Source: CAZPHU01 sp964419255 | GTDB lineage: Bacteria; Fibrobacterota; Chitinivibrionia; Chitinivibrionales; CAYFVL01 | Reading direction: 5' to 3' | Length of the DNA stretch: 64,000 nucleotides | NCBI GenBank assembly: GCA_964419255.1 | Contig: CAYQOU010000016.1 | Location: 1-64,000 of the forward strand | In this document: in pieces, positions 55,873 through 64,000 of the stretch | How the letters are laid out: every line of letters begins with the position of its first letter | Position numbering within the stretch: the first letter of the stretch is position 1 | The notes under the pieces: model-generated | The model's database searches: none | What the model saw: only the letters and a program-made list of their open reading frames with translations | What the model was told of the DNA's origin: nothing | Program-made: the position numbers and the translations under genes

Positions 55873-56008
55873 TTGTAATTTACACTATTCNNNNNNNNNN
55901 NNNNNNNNNNNNNNNNNNNNNNNNNNNNNNNNNNNNNNNNNNNNNNNNNNNNNNNNNNNNNNNNNNNNNNNNNNNNNNNNNNNNNNNNNNTTGTAATTTA
56001 CACTATTC
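55873..56008. other. Assembly gap with 18-bp duplicate ends
   Basis: One hundred N (55891-55990) lie between TTGTAATTTACACTATTC at 55873-55890 and the same 18 bases at 55991-56008. As with the other two gaps, an unmerged overlap is the simplest reading. The tolQ promoter region is affected. Confidence 0.75.
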
Positions 56009-56027
56009 CAGAGACTTCTACCACATT

Positions 56028-57359
56028 CTATATGCATAAACCGTTTTCATCCGCCCACTGTCGGATATGCTCCAGAGCGCGAGTACAAAGCATTTCCTTT
56101 TTTTGCGCTTTGTTGATTTTCTTGCGCCCGGTCTTCTCAAGCGGCTGCAGGAGACCAAAGTTGATGTTGCTGGGAACAAATGGTTTCTGACTTGAAGATG
56201 TCACATACTCGAGCAACGCACCAAGTGCGGTGGTTGATGGCGGCGGCGATATGCTGCGCCGGCCAATACGTCCCGCTACAAATCGCGCTGCCAGGTGTCC
56301 CGTCGCAATACTTTCGGTATACCCTTCATTGCCGCAGAGCTGGCCGGCAACAAAACAGCTGTCTTTGGCTTGAATCGAAAGATCCTCTGCCACAACAAGA
56401 GGTGAATGTATGTAGGTATTACGATGAATACTTCCAAATCGTAAAAACTCCGCCTGCTGCAGACCGGGGATTAAACAAAAAACGCGCCTCTGTTCGGCAA
56501 TATTGAGGCGGGTCTGAAAACCGACAAGTCCCCAGCTCTCGCCCGAGGCCGTTTCGCGCCGAAGCTGGCATACGGCAAAGGGGCGTTTCCCGGTGCGCGG
56601 GTCGGTCAATCCGATCGGCCGAAGAGTCCCGAACCGGAGAGCATCATAGCCCCGCCCCGCCACAACTTCCACCGGCAAACACGCCTCGAAAAATCTCTTA
56701 TCCTCAAACTCGCGCGCCTTCACCCGGTCGGCTTCCACCAGGGCATCATAAAAAAGCCGATACTCCTCTTCATCGAAAGGACAGTTCAGGTAATCGGTGC
56801 TCTCCTCTTCCCACCGCGCGGCATAGAAGGCAATCCCGGTGTTTATGGAATCCAGTGATACGATCGGCGCGATGGCATCATAGAAGCTAAGAGCCTGAGA
56901 GGAGGCGACATCCTGCAGCCATCGCACGAGAGGATCGGACACAAGCGGCCCCGCAGCGATTATACAATACTCATGACCTTCGGGCGGGGCGGAGAGTTCC
57001 AGCCGATGCATCGTTATATATTCGCATGCCTCGATCTGTTGCAGGACAGCCTCCGAGAAAAGCGTTCGATCCACCGCAAGTGCCGAGCCGGCTGGTATTC
57101 GGTTATCGATCGCCATATCGAGAAGCGGGCTGCCAAGTGTCTGCAGCTCCTTTTTCAGCAAACCGTGAGCGGAGGGCAGCTCCATGGATTTCAACGAGTT
57201 GGAACAGACCAGTTCGGCGGGCAGATCCGTTTTATGTGCAGGGGTCCGGGTTTGGGGACGCATCTCATAGAGACTGACCGGTATCCCCATGCGGCCAAGA
57301 AGAAGTGCTGCCTCACTGCCGGCCAGACCGGCACCAATAATCGCGACTCTTTCACTCAT
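56028..57359 (-). CDS. trmFO: Methylenetetrahydrofolate-tRNA-(uracil-5-)-methyltransferase TrmFO
   Basis: A 443-residue flavoprotein that makes ribothymidine 54 in tRNA using methylenetetrahydrofolate and FADH2. The FAD motif is VAIIGAGLAGSEAALLLG at the N-terminus. Characteristic blocks include LVCSNSLKSMELPSAHGLLKKEL with the family cysteine, FEACLPVEVVAGRGYDALRFG, and the C-terminal GNEGYTESIATGHLAAR and NFGLLQPLEK. Length and motifs are typical. It is cytoplasmic, and oriented toward tolQ. Confidence 0.97.
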   Translation of the reverse strand: MSERVAIIGAGLAGSEAALLLGRMGIPVSLYEMRPQTRTPAHKTDLPAELVCSNSLKSMELPSAHGLLKKELQTLGSPLLDMAIDNRIPAGSALAVDRTLFSEAVLQQIEACEYITMHRLELSAPPEGHEYCIIAAGPLVSDPLVRWLQDVASSQALSFYDAIAPIVSLDSINTGIAFYAARWEEESTDYLNCPFDEEEYRLFYDALVEADRVKAREFEDKRFFEACLPVEVVAGRGYDALRFGTLRPIGLTDPRTGKRPFAVCQLRRETASGESWGLVGFQTRLNIAEQRRVFCLIPGLQQAEFLRFGSIHRNTYIHSPLVVAEDLSIQAKDSCFVAGQLCGNEGYTESIATGHLAARFVAGRIGRRSISPPPSTTALGALLEYVTSSSQKPFVPSNINFGLLQPLEKTGRKKINKAQKKEMLCTRALEHIRQWADENGLCI

Positions 57360-57378
57360 ATCTTATCCAGACAAACTG

Positions 57379-57513
57379 TCCGGCAAAGCCGGAATCGGTT
57401 ACTCGGTTACTCGGGTGCCAAAAACGACAAAATCAAAACCTGAAAAGTCGAATATCCGAAGAATACGACAAAAAGCCTGTTTTCCCAGCTCTTACCTCCC
57501 GCTTCAACCGGGA
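57379..57513. repeat. Composite palindromic intergenic repeat, copy 2
   Basis: Palindrome A TCCGGCAAAGCCGGA (57379-57393) precedes palindrome B TCCCGCTTCAACCGGGA (57497-57513); B is extended to CTTAC/GTAAG arms. It shares ATCGGTT after A, and ATCAAA plus GAAAAGTCGA inside, with the copy at 23046. The rest of the 290-base spacer is empty. Confidence 0.65.
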
Positions 57514-57649
57514 AGTAAGAACGGAATACAGACTGTTGTCACAAAAGAATATATCAGCTTACCCGAGATTGCTTATGCGCATGACAACCCCACCACCGAT
57601 CCCCTGCCGGATTATAGATCAGGTATATCATACTCCAGGATGTTTTCTT

Positions 57650-58246
57650 TTACTCATACACAGTCGACAGATACGCATGTATGGCCGTATCGTATTGGGC
57701 TGTGTGCTTAAACGCCTTTACCGCCAGGCTCTTGCGCGTCTGAAGAGAAACATAACCGGTCTGCTCGATTTCGGAAGCCACCCGGTCGTAATCGGATGGA
57801 TCAACCACCACCGCGACATAGGCGTGGTTTTTCGCCGAGCTTCTCACCATCGCAGGCCCGCCGATATCGATGTTTTCTATGGCCTCAGCGATGGTAACAT
57901 CCGGTTTTGCGACAGTCTGCTCAAAGGGATAGAGATTGACTACGACCAGATCTATCGGGTTGATATCATTTTCCGCCATTTGCGTACGGTGTTTTTCATT
58001 ATCTCTTACCGCAAGTATTCCCCCGTGGACCTTGGGGTGAAGCGTCTTTACCCGTCCATCCATGATCTCCGGAAAGCCGGTATACGAATCGACGGAACGG
58101 ACATCCACGCCCTGCTCCGATAATAAGCGAGCGGTGCCGCCGGTGGAGAGAATCTCTATTCCTGCCGCTGACACGCGTTTACCAAAATCCACGACTCCAT
58201 CCTTGTTCGAGACACTTATCAGGGCCCGCTCTATACGTTTCTCCAT
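57650..58246 (-). CDS. Stand-alone IMP cyclohydrolase (N-terminal PurH domain)
   Basis: A 198-residue protein equivalent to only the N-terminal half of bifunctional PurH (about 520 residues). It should close FAICAR to IMP, the last step of purine synthesis. It starts ALISVSNKDGVVDFG, has STGGTARLL, the catalytic-site block DGRVKTLHPKVHGGIL, NLYPFEQTV, and IDIGGPAMVRSSAKNHAYVAVV. It ends soon after FKHTAQYDTAIHAYL with a TAA, just where the AICAR transformylase domain would begin. No transformylase sequence follows in any frame of the 290-base spacer. The truncation sits at a domain boundary, so it is probably functional. Confidence 0.93.
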   Translation of the reverse strand: MEKRIERALISVSNKDGVVDFGKRVSAAGIEILSTGGTARLLSEQGVDVRSVDSYTGFPEIMDGRVKTLHPKVHGGILAVRDNEKHRTQMAENDINPIDLVVVNLYPFEQTVAKPDVTIAEAIENIDIGGPAMVRSSAKNHAYVAVVVDPSDYDRVASEIEQTGYVSLQTRKSLAVKAFKHTAQYDTAIHAYLSTVYE

Positions 58247-58340
58247 GTTTTCTCCGGTTGATCAAAAGGTTAAGTCTGTCCTCGAGGATCATTTAATATG
58301 ATTAATTACATTGCACTATGCAAAAATAACATTCGCTGAG

Positions 58341-58528
58341 TCCGGTAAAGCCGGAGAATCAACAATCAAAGACGCCGGACAGCAAACAGCAACATCGGGA
58401 CATGTGTGTAGTTTCTGTTTAGAAAAGTACCTCGCGTATGTCATAACTCCCGCTTGCGGGATGATACGGCAATCATGTGTCGCAAGCCGCGGCTGACAAT
58501 GCATCCCCGTACCGTCCCGCATCCGGGA
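58341..58528. repeat. Composite palindromic intergenic repeat, copy 3
   Basis: Palindrome A TCCGGTAAAGCCGGA (58341-58355) is followed by two B palindromes, TCCCGCTTGCGGGA (58448-58461) and TCCCGCATCCGGGA (58515-58528); the last carries the tail CGAGGATGACAG. The element fills much of the 485-base spacer between the purH-like gene and the M16 gene. I see no coding sequence there. Confidence 0.65.
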
Positions 58529-58731
58529 CGAGGATGACAGGGAAACAGAAGTGGTTATTCTGAACAGAAACAAATCAGACAAAAACGTGTTTATAGGACC
58601 GGGAACCTACCTTCCCTGCTCCCATCTACTATTTTTGTCTGCATGCAACACTCAACACATCGGCATAGTTAATCGTAATTTGTCTCTATAGATTTTTTCT
58701 CTATAAACCTTTTTCATTGGCGATTACAATT

Positions 58732-60210
58732 ATGAAACCAGCTGCACTCTGTTTAAGCCTGCTTCTGTTCGCCGGGTTTGCTTCAAGCCAGGAGTTTGAA
58801 ATGAACCTGGACGTGCATTACGACAGTCTCGACAACGGCTTGAAAATTATCATCGTTCCCGATACAAACGTCGCGGTTGTATCGAGCCGCCTCTACTACT
58901 TTGTCGGCTCGATGTATGAAGGACCGGGGACATCGGGGCTTTCTCATATGTATGAGCACATGATGTTCAAGGGGACCAAAACCATTGGCACGACTAACTA
59001 TGAAGCCGAAATCCCGATCATGAACAGTATCGATTCTCTGGGAAAGCTCATGCAGGAGATACAACAACAAAGGCCCCGGCCCGACAACGCGGATTCTTTA
59101 CGTCAGGCTTATCGTGAACAGATGGGTGAGTTGCTTAAAAAGCAACGCGAATACATCAAAAAGGACGAGATCTGGGAGCTGTACATGAACAACGGCGGGA
59201 CCCACCTTAACGCATGGACCGCCGATGACATGACTGCGTATATCGTCACCCTGCCGGCCAACAAGATAGATCTTTTCTACTGGATAGAAAGCGACCGGAT
59301 GGCAAATCCGGTGCTCAGAGAGTTTTACAGCGAACGCGATGTGGTTGCCGAGGAGCGCCGGATGCGCTACGACAATAAACCACTGCATCGCTACTTTGAG
59401 CGGCTGATGGCAAAATTCTACACGGCTCACCCCTACCGCATCCCCACAATCGGCTGGATGTCCGATATTCAGGCGTATACCAGGGAGAAGATGAAAAACC
59501 ACATAAACCGCTATTATACACCGGATAACGCGCTTATTGTCCTGGTGGGTAAGATTGATCCGCAGCAGGCGGTTAAAGATATCGATAAGTATTTCGGCTC
59601 GATACCCAGAAGCTCCACGTCTAAGCAGGAAGTGGTAACACGCGAGCCCGGAGCCATCGGAGAGACTCGCTTTGTCGTGCACGATGACGCCCAACCACGG
59701 ATCGACATTCTGTTTCACACCCCCGGATATCCACACGACGATCTTTATCGCCTGGATGTTATCGAGAGCCTTTTCAATGGAAGAAGCGGACGGCTCTATC
59801 AGCGTCTGGTGACCGAAGAAGGCCTGGCCACGAGTGCCGGGGCAGGCAACGCCTACCGCCTTCACGATGGCTACTTCCATCTGTATGCCACTCTGAAGAG
59901 GGGAGTCGATCCGGAGCAGGTGGAAAAGATTATCATGGAGGAGCTGCAGGAGCTTATCGATAATCCCCCCTCCGAAAAAGAGATGCAAAGGATCAGAAAT
60001 TCCATAAAAAAATCGTTTGTCACGCGATTGGAAAGCCTCGAGGGGCTCTCCGATCAGCTTGCCTGGTTCGAAAGGCTGAGAAGCTGGGAAGATATGCAGC
60101 TGTATCCGCAAAAAATCGGAGAGATAAAGCCGCAGGAGATTCCACAGACGGTGAAGACCTATTTTGATCCGTCGCTTAAAACGGTGGGAATTCTCAGGGA
60201 TAAGAAGTAA
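58732..60210 (+). CDS. M16 family zinc metallopeptidase, active type
   Basis: About 492 residues with a signal peptide (MKPAALCLSLLLFAGFASSQ). The inverted zinc motif HMYEH (HxxEH) with MMFKGT follows, and the downstream zinc ligand region is VVAEERRMRYDN. A second M16 half (about 230-490) has DVIESLFNGRSGRLYQRL. It should be an exported protease of the M16B type, working as a dimer with the inactive partner encoded next. ATG at 58732 opens the signal; a TTG at 58717 is an alternative. There is a long 85-residue insert (QQRPRPDNADSL region) after the zinc motif. Confidence 0.93.
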   Translation: MKPAALCLSLLLFAGFASSQEFEMNLDVHYDSLDNGLKIIIVPDTNVAVVSSRLYYFVGSMYEGPGTSGLSHMYEHMMFKGTKTIGTTNYEAEIPIMNSIDSLGKLMQEIQQQRPRPDNADSLRQAYREQMGELLKKQREYIKKDEIWELYMNNGGTHLNAWTADDMTAYIVTLPANKIDLFYWIESDRMANPVLREFYSERDVVAEERRMRYDNKPLHRYFERLMAKFYTAHPYRIPTIGWMSDIQAYTREKMKNHINRYYTPDNALIVLVGKIDPQQAVKDIDKYFGSIPRSSTSKQEVVTREPGAIGETRFVVHDDAQPRIDILFHTPGYPHDDLYRLDVIESLFNGRSGRLYQRLVTEEGLATSAGAGNAYRLHDGYFHLYATLKRGVDPEQVEKIIMEELQELIDNPPSEKEMQRIRNSIKKSFVTRLESLEGLSDQLAWFERLRSWEDMQLYPQKIGEIKPQEIPQTVKTYFDPSLKTVGILRDKK

Positions 60211-60453
60211 GAAATACCTGATGTAGATTAAACTACAGTTAAACCGATGGGTTCCGTATTCGCGTGTATGACAGGGAAATCAGTCGGCTGCTCTAAACAG
60301 ATACTACATTAGTTTTAATTCTCACTTCTTTTATGAACGGGTAATAAGAAAAATAACAACAGTGATTTTCCTGTCGTTTCGAGTTACCGGGAGACCGATG
60401 AACCGAACAGCCGATAGAACAAAAAGGAAATTTACCTCAAAGGATATATGCAT

Positions 60454-62088
60454 ATGAAAAGAGTCGCCAATCTAATTCTCGCAAGTGTGATTATTGTATC
60501 GACGACAAGTTGCGCGTCGCGTATCTACAATCGCTCACCGGAGGCACGAGGCTCCGGTGCCGAGCTATCCGCTGATACCACAAACAGTACCACAGATTCC
60601 GCGACGACTGACGACGGCAGAGATGTCCGATCTGCAGACATCCCCCGGCATCCATCCCGGATCGAGTTTCCCGAGCTCGACTGGGAAATCCCCCTTGGGG
60701 CATCCTATCGTCAGCAACTTTCGACCGGGATGGTTACTTATATTGCCGAGGATCACGAACTTCCCTACGCAAAGGTGGGTGGCTATATCAAAACCGGCTC
60801 GATTCTGGATCCCGCCGGAAAGGAGGGGCTCGGTGACCTGTATGCGCGGATGCTGCGGACCGGCGGCACAGAAATGTTTGCCCCCGATACGCTGGATGAG
60901 CTGGTCGAGCGGCTCGCCATCGATATCGGTTTTTCTGTGAAGGAAACAAACATGCAGTTTTCGGCGTCCTATCTTTCGGAATATTCGGACACGGCTCTGC
61001 TGGTTCTCAGACAGATGCTTTTCAGTCCGCGGTTCGATGAAAACAAACTGGAAAAAGAGAAGGCGATCATGATTCAGCAGATCAGGCATCGTTTCGATAA
61101 TCCGGAGCCGGTTCTGTCGGTGGCCTATCAGCAGACGTTCTATCCGGAGCAGCCCAACAGCCGTCTTTCAACGATCGAATCGGTCGGTTCAATCACCGTG
61201 GAAGATCTGAAAAACTATCACAATCAGGTGATGTTTGCGGCTAACATGATCGTGTCGGCGTCCGGAGATTTCGAGAAAGAAGAGATGGAAAAGTATCTGC
61301 AGTCGTTTGAATCGAAGGAGCAAAAGCAGCCTGTTTTTCCAGAGATCCACCACAATCCGAATGTAAAAGCGACCTTTGTTCACAAGGATATCAATCAGGC
61401 GTATGTGCGGATGGGCCTGCCGATCTTTTCACGGCCCCATCCCGACTACTATCCGGTTTCTATGCTCAACCTGATTCTGGGGGGCGGAGGATTTTCATCC
61501 CGTCTGGCAACCCGTATCCGCTCGGATGAGGGGTTGACCTATTCTATCTACTCTAACGCGGGATCCAACTACACCTATCCCGATACATGGTACATTAATT
61601 TCTTCACCAGCCAGCAAACGACAAACAAGGCCATTGCCTACATCTTGCAGGAAATCAGGCGCCTTCTGAAAGACGGTGTCACCGACGAGGAGATGGAAAA
61701 CGCGCGGAAAGTGCTTATCGATGGGCTGCCCTCCATGTTTCGCTCCCCCGGCGATATCGTCGAGACATATGCATTCAACGAATACATCGGCAGGGATGAA
61801 AACCATTTCAGGGTCTATCCCGAGAAGCTTCATGCGATAACCAGAGAAGATATCATGCGGGTTGCCGACACATACCTCAAGCCCGACAGTCTCACCTATA
61901 CGATCGTCGGCGACAGCACCGCTCTTCTGAATCAGCAGGCCGTGGATGGTTTCAGTATCGGCGAGCTCTCACCCATGAAACTTATTTCCGACGCGGAGCT
62001 TGTCGCAACACCGCAGACGCCGCAGACACCTGCGACACAATCTCCGCAAAAAACACGGCAGAGGAAAAAGAGCGGTAGTTATGAGTGA
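60454..62088 (+). CDS. M16 family peptidase-like lipoprotein, inactive type
   Basis: About 544 residues. The signal ends with a lipobox-like TTSC (Cys20) and an acidic Ser/Thr linker. Two M16 halves follow (about 75-290 and 290-500), but the HxxEH position reads DLYAR, so zinc cannot be bound. The conserved R/Y pair of the C-terminal half (RIRSDEGLTYSIYS) is present. This is the usual regulatory partner of an M16B heterodimer. ATG at 60454 is preferred over 60448, since AAGGA is then nine bases upstream. It overlaps the next lipoprotein gene by eight bases. Confidence 0.92.
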   Translation: MKRVANLILASVIIVSTTSCASRIYNRSPEARGSGAELSADTTNSTTDSATTDDGRDVRSADIPRHPSRIEFPELDWEIPLGASYRQQLSTGMVTYIAEDHELPYAKVGGYIKTGSILDPAGKEGLGDLYARMLRTGGTEMFAPDTLDELVERLAIDIGFSVKETNMQFSASYLSEYSDTALLVLRQMLFSPRFDENKLEKEKAIMIQQIRHRFDNPEPVLSVAYQQTFYPEQPNSRLSTIESVGSITVEDLKNYHNQVMFAANMIVSASGDFEKEEMEKYLQSFESKEQKQPVFPEIHHNPNVKATFVHKDINQAYVRMGLPIFSRPHPDYYPVSMLNLILGGGGFSSRLATRIRSDEGLTYSIYSNAGSNYTYPDTWYINFFTSQQTTNKAIAYILQEIRRLLKDGVTDEEMENARKVLIDGLPSMFRSPGDIVETYAFNEYIGRDENHFRVYPEKLHAITREDIMRVADTYLKPDSLTYTIVGDSTALLNQQAVDGFSIGELSPMKLISDAELVATPQTPQTPATQSPQKTRQRKKSGSYE

Positions 62089-62851
62089 TGAGAACAGATC
62101 GCACCGATTGGTATCAGGGGCGGGCTGGATTATATCAGCCGCCCTTTTTCTCTTCTCCTGCGCGAGTCAGAACCCCTCCCTTACCGTGGGGCAGGCGTCC
62201 AGATTCGATGAGCTCACTCCCGTCTATACTATCCGGGACTCGTCCCAGATAGTGCTGGATTTCATTCTCTCCGGCTTCGACAGGAAAGCCAATTCGTACA
62301 TCCGCAATCAGTTTATCTCCACCCTCCCCGCCGACTCGGGAGAGCCGGTATATCCTTCCTCGATTTTGCGCGGGATGTTTGAAGCGCTTGAGCAGCACGG
62401 GCTGAACACCTATACGCTGGATCCGGGGACATTCGAATCGGTATATGCGCTGTCACAGCTGCCGGTGATGATTGGATTAATCACCATTCCGCTGCATAAG
62501 CGGGAATTTGCGCCGATGAAAGCCGACAGGATCGGATCGGCTCTTCCCACCGAGCTTGCACTGGAGGGCAGAAACCCCCGCCTGCGAATCGTTCGATCCA
62601 TTCAACGCGACGCCCATGGATACTGGATACAAACCACCGGAAACATGCGCATGCACGGGCTTTCAGAGGATCGATTTGTCGGTACGGTTGTTCCGGTGGG
62701 TGACAATGCCGAAAACGGCAAATATTGCCAAATAGTGTCCCATATTGTAATTTCTGCTTTAACTTCAGTTGATCTGGAGGGGCATTTCGAGGAATGGTAC
62801 GGATTCATGCCTCACACGAGCCGCAAACCAAACATCAGACGTTCATTCTAA
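62081..62851 (+). CDS. Lipoprotein of unknown function
   Basis: About 256 residues from ATG 62081, which overlaps the M16 stop. The lipobox is LFSC (Cys27). The mature part mixes helices and strands (SSQIVLDFILSGFDRKANSYI, YPSSILRGMFEALEQHG, LRIVRSIQRDAHGYWIQTTGNMRM). I recognise no family. Coupling to the M16 pair suggests it works with them at the membrane. A longer frame upstream consists of Arg-rich antisense-like sequence and is not used. Confidence 0.78.
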   Translation: MSDENRSHRLVSGAGWIISAALFLFSCASQNPSLTVGQASRFDELTPVYTIRDSSQIVLDFILSGFDRKANSYIRNQFISTLPADSGEPVYPSSILRGMFEALEQHGLNTYTLDPGTFESVYALSQLPVMIGLITIPLHKREFAPMKADRIGSALPTELALEGRNPRLRIVRSIQRDAHGYWIQTTGNMRMHGLSEDRFVGTVVPVGDNAENGKYCQIVSHIVISALTSVDLEGHFEEWYGFMPHTSRKPNIRRSF

Positions 62852-62865
62852 GGGAGACCGGTAGC

Positions 62866-63408
62866 ATGCAGGTGGGTATTGTAGTGCATTCGCAAACGGG
62901 CCATACCGTTTTGCTGGCGCGGGCAGTCGCCGATAAATTACGCAAGGCGGGTGATGAAGTCGATCTTCATATACTGCGTCCCAGGGGGAAAATCAATCCG
63001 GGATCAAGCAGAGTCGAGCTGGGCAAGGTACCCGACCCGCTCCAATACGATCTGTTAATGATCGCCGGTCCGGTGTGGGCATTCAACTGCTCGCCGGCGG
63101 TCTCGGCTTACATGGAAACCATCGAGGACAATTCGCTCCAAAACAAGCCCTGCCTTTCGTTTGTGACCATGGGCCTGCCGGTCCATGCGCTCAATGCCAA
63201 CCGGGCTCTTGCTGTCATGGACCGGAAACTTGCCCGCAAGGGCGCGCAGGTTTTGCAGGGATATGCCCTTCACTGGTTCATAAATGCAAACAAAAATGCT
63301 CTGGAGATGGCAGCAGAGACGATTGCCTCCCGTGTAAAAGGCGTTCGCCCTGCACCGGAGCCCCCATCCGTGCCTCCCAAACCGCTGGAAGAGACACAAT
63401 CAGAGTAG
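62866..63408 (+). CDS. Flavodoxin-like protein
   Basis: About 180 residues with a flavodoxin fold. The FMN phosphate loop is VHSQTGHTVLLA at about 7-18, and the second loop is AGPVWAFNCSPAVSAYM. The C-terminal tail is Pro-rich. AAGGGAGA lies 11 bases before ATG 62866. It is probably a cytoplasmic FMN electron carrier or quinone-reductase-like protein; the partner is unknown. It lies 14 bases after the lipoprotein gene and ends overlapping the convergent PhoH gene by nine bases. Confidence 0.87.
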   Translation: MQVGIVVHSQTGHTVLLARAVADKLRKAGDEVDLHILRPRGKINPGSSRVELGKVPDPLQYDLLMIAGPVWAFNCSPAVSAYMETIEDNSLQNKPCLSFVTMGLPVHALNANRALAVMDRKLARKGAQVLQGYALHWFINANKNALEMAAETIASRVKGVRPAPEPPSVPPKPLEETQSE

Positions 63409-64000
63409 GTTTGCCGCCAGCTCCGACAGCACCGAGCGCTCTCCCCTCTTGAGCGTTACGTGGGCCGCAATCGCGTGGGTTTTGAACCGCTCCACCACAA
63501 CCGATAACCCGTTACTGGATGAATCTATATAAGGATTGTCGATCTGGTAGGGATCGCCGGTCAATACGATCTTGGTTCCATCCCCCACCCTGGTTATGAT
63601 CGTTTTCAGCTCGTGCGGAGTGAGGTTCTGAGCCTCATCCACGATAAGATACTGATTGTGAATCGAGCGGCCGCGGATGTAGGTAAGCGGTTCGATCACC
63701 AGAATCCCCATATTCACCAGCTCACGAAATCCTCGTGCCTGACGGGCGGATTTGGGCTCTCCCCGCATGATCAGCTCTACATTATCGGCGATAGGATACA
63801 TCCAGGGAGTCAACTTCTCCTCCACCGTTCCCGGCAGAAAACCGATATCCTGTCCCATAGGCAGCGTCGGGCGGGAAACCAGGATACGGTTGAACACATT
63901 CTCATCGACTGTCTTATAGATGCTTGCGGCCACGGCAAGAAGAGTCTTTCCGGTGCCGGCTTTTCCCACCAGGGAGACCAGCCCGATCGAATCATCCAGC
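63400..64000 (-). CDS. PhoH family ATPase, C-terminal part
   Basis: The last 200 codons of a gene that enters from the right edge. It carries the Walker A loop VGKAGTGKTLLA, Walker B region YLIVDEAQNLTPHELKTII and sensor LTGDPYQIDNPYID, as in the PhoH2/YlaK type that usually has an N-terminal PIN nuclease domain. The PIN domain, if present, lies outside the window. PhoH2 proteins are RNA-unwinding ATPases. No start is visible, because the frame is open through 64000. Confidence 0.9.
   Translation of the reverse strand, partial: LDDSIGLVSLVGKAGTGKTLLAVAASIYKTVDENVFNRILVSRPTLPMGQDIGFLPGTVEEKLTPWMYPIADNVELIMRGEPKSARQARGFRELVNMGILVIEPLTYIRGRSIHNQYLIVDEAQNLTPHELKTIITRVGDGTKIVLTGDPYQIDNPYIDSSSNGLSVVVERFKTHAIAAHVTLKRGERSVLSELAANLL

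Overview
The window is 64 kb of a draft, scaffolded genome from a Gram-negative, diderm bacterium. It has a complete Tol-Pal cluster, Omp85-type and PorV/PorQ-like outer-membrane proteins, many lipoproteins, and very long secreted proteins that end in a type IX-style sorting domain. The LexA-operator-like palindrome TGTAC-N4-GTACA resembles the TGCNC-N4-GTGCA operator known from Fibrobacter. Together these suggest Fibrobacterota or a close relative; that placement is inference. Three runs of 100 N lie between exact duplicated sequence (55, 55 and 18 bp). They look like unmerged contig overlaps rather than missing DNA, and one of them breaks a giant gene.

Region 1 (1-10 kb, minus strand) is a DNA-damage and mutagenesis neighbourhood: lexA, a SAM methyltransferase, a radical SAM protein with a helix-hairpin-helix tail, a DUF72 protein, a Y-family polymerase homologue that has lost its catalytic carboxylates but keeps a clamp-binding motif (ImuB-like), and the error-prone polymerase DnaE2. 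Two near-identical LexA-like palindromes lie at 6513 and 10028. This is my main candidate for an incompletely described system.

Region 2 (10-23 kb, minus) holds two secreted proteins sharing an ~820-residue C-terminal module. The larger one adds autotransporter-type beta-strand repeats and a split Ig-like domain. gmhA, a U32 peptidase and a periplasmic thioredoxin follow. Region 3 (23-33 kb) holds mltG, the RNase P RNA, an Omp85 protein, a STAS/lipoprotein/TPR set, rsmB-fmt and a zinc-ribbon/Tudor-like protein.

Region 4 (33-44 kb, minus) is an envelope run: acpS, an AMIN-like membrane protein, a 1217-residue TPR protein, a Crp-family regulator, a kinase-less PASTA protein, a TPR lipoprotein, a LolA/LolB-like lipoprotein and a PorV/PorQ-like barrel. 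Region 5 (44-51 kb, plus) is an unusual set: a family 2 glycosyltransferase, a radical SAM protein, three paralogous beta-helix proteins and a barrel-TPR-coiled-coil fusion. Region 6 (51-57 kb, minus) is tolQ-tolR-tolA/tonB-like-tolB-pal-cpoB, preceded by trmFO.

Region 7 (57-64 kb) has a stand-alone IMP cyclohydrolase, an active/inactive M16 peptidase pair, a lipoprotein, a flavodoxin-like protein and the end of a PhoH-family ATPase. Intergenic spaces carry two families of short palindromic repeats. I saw no tRNA, rRNA, CRISPR array, transposase or prophage.
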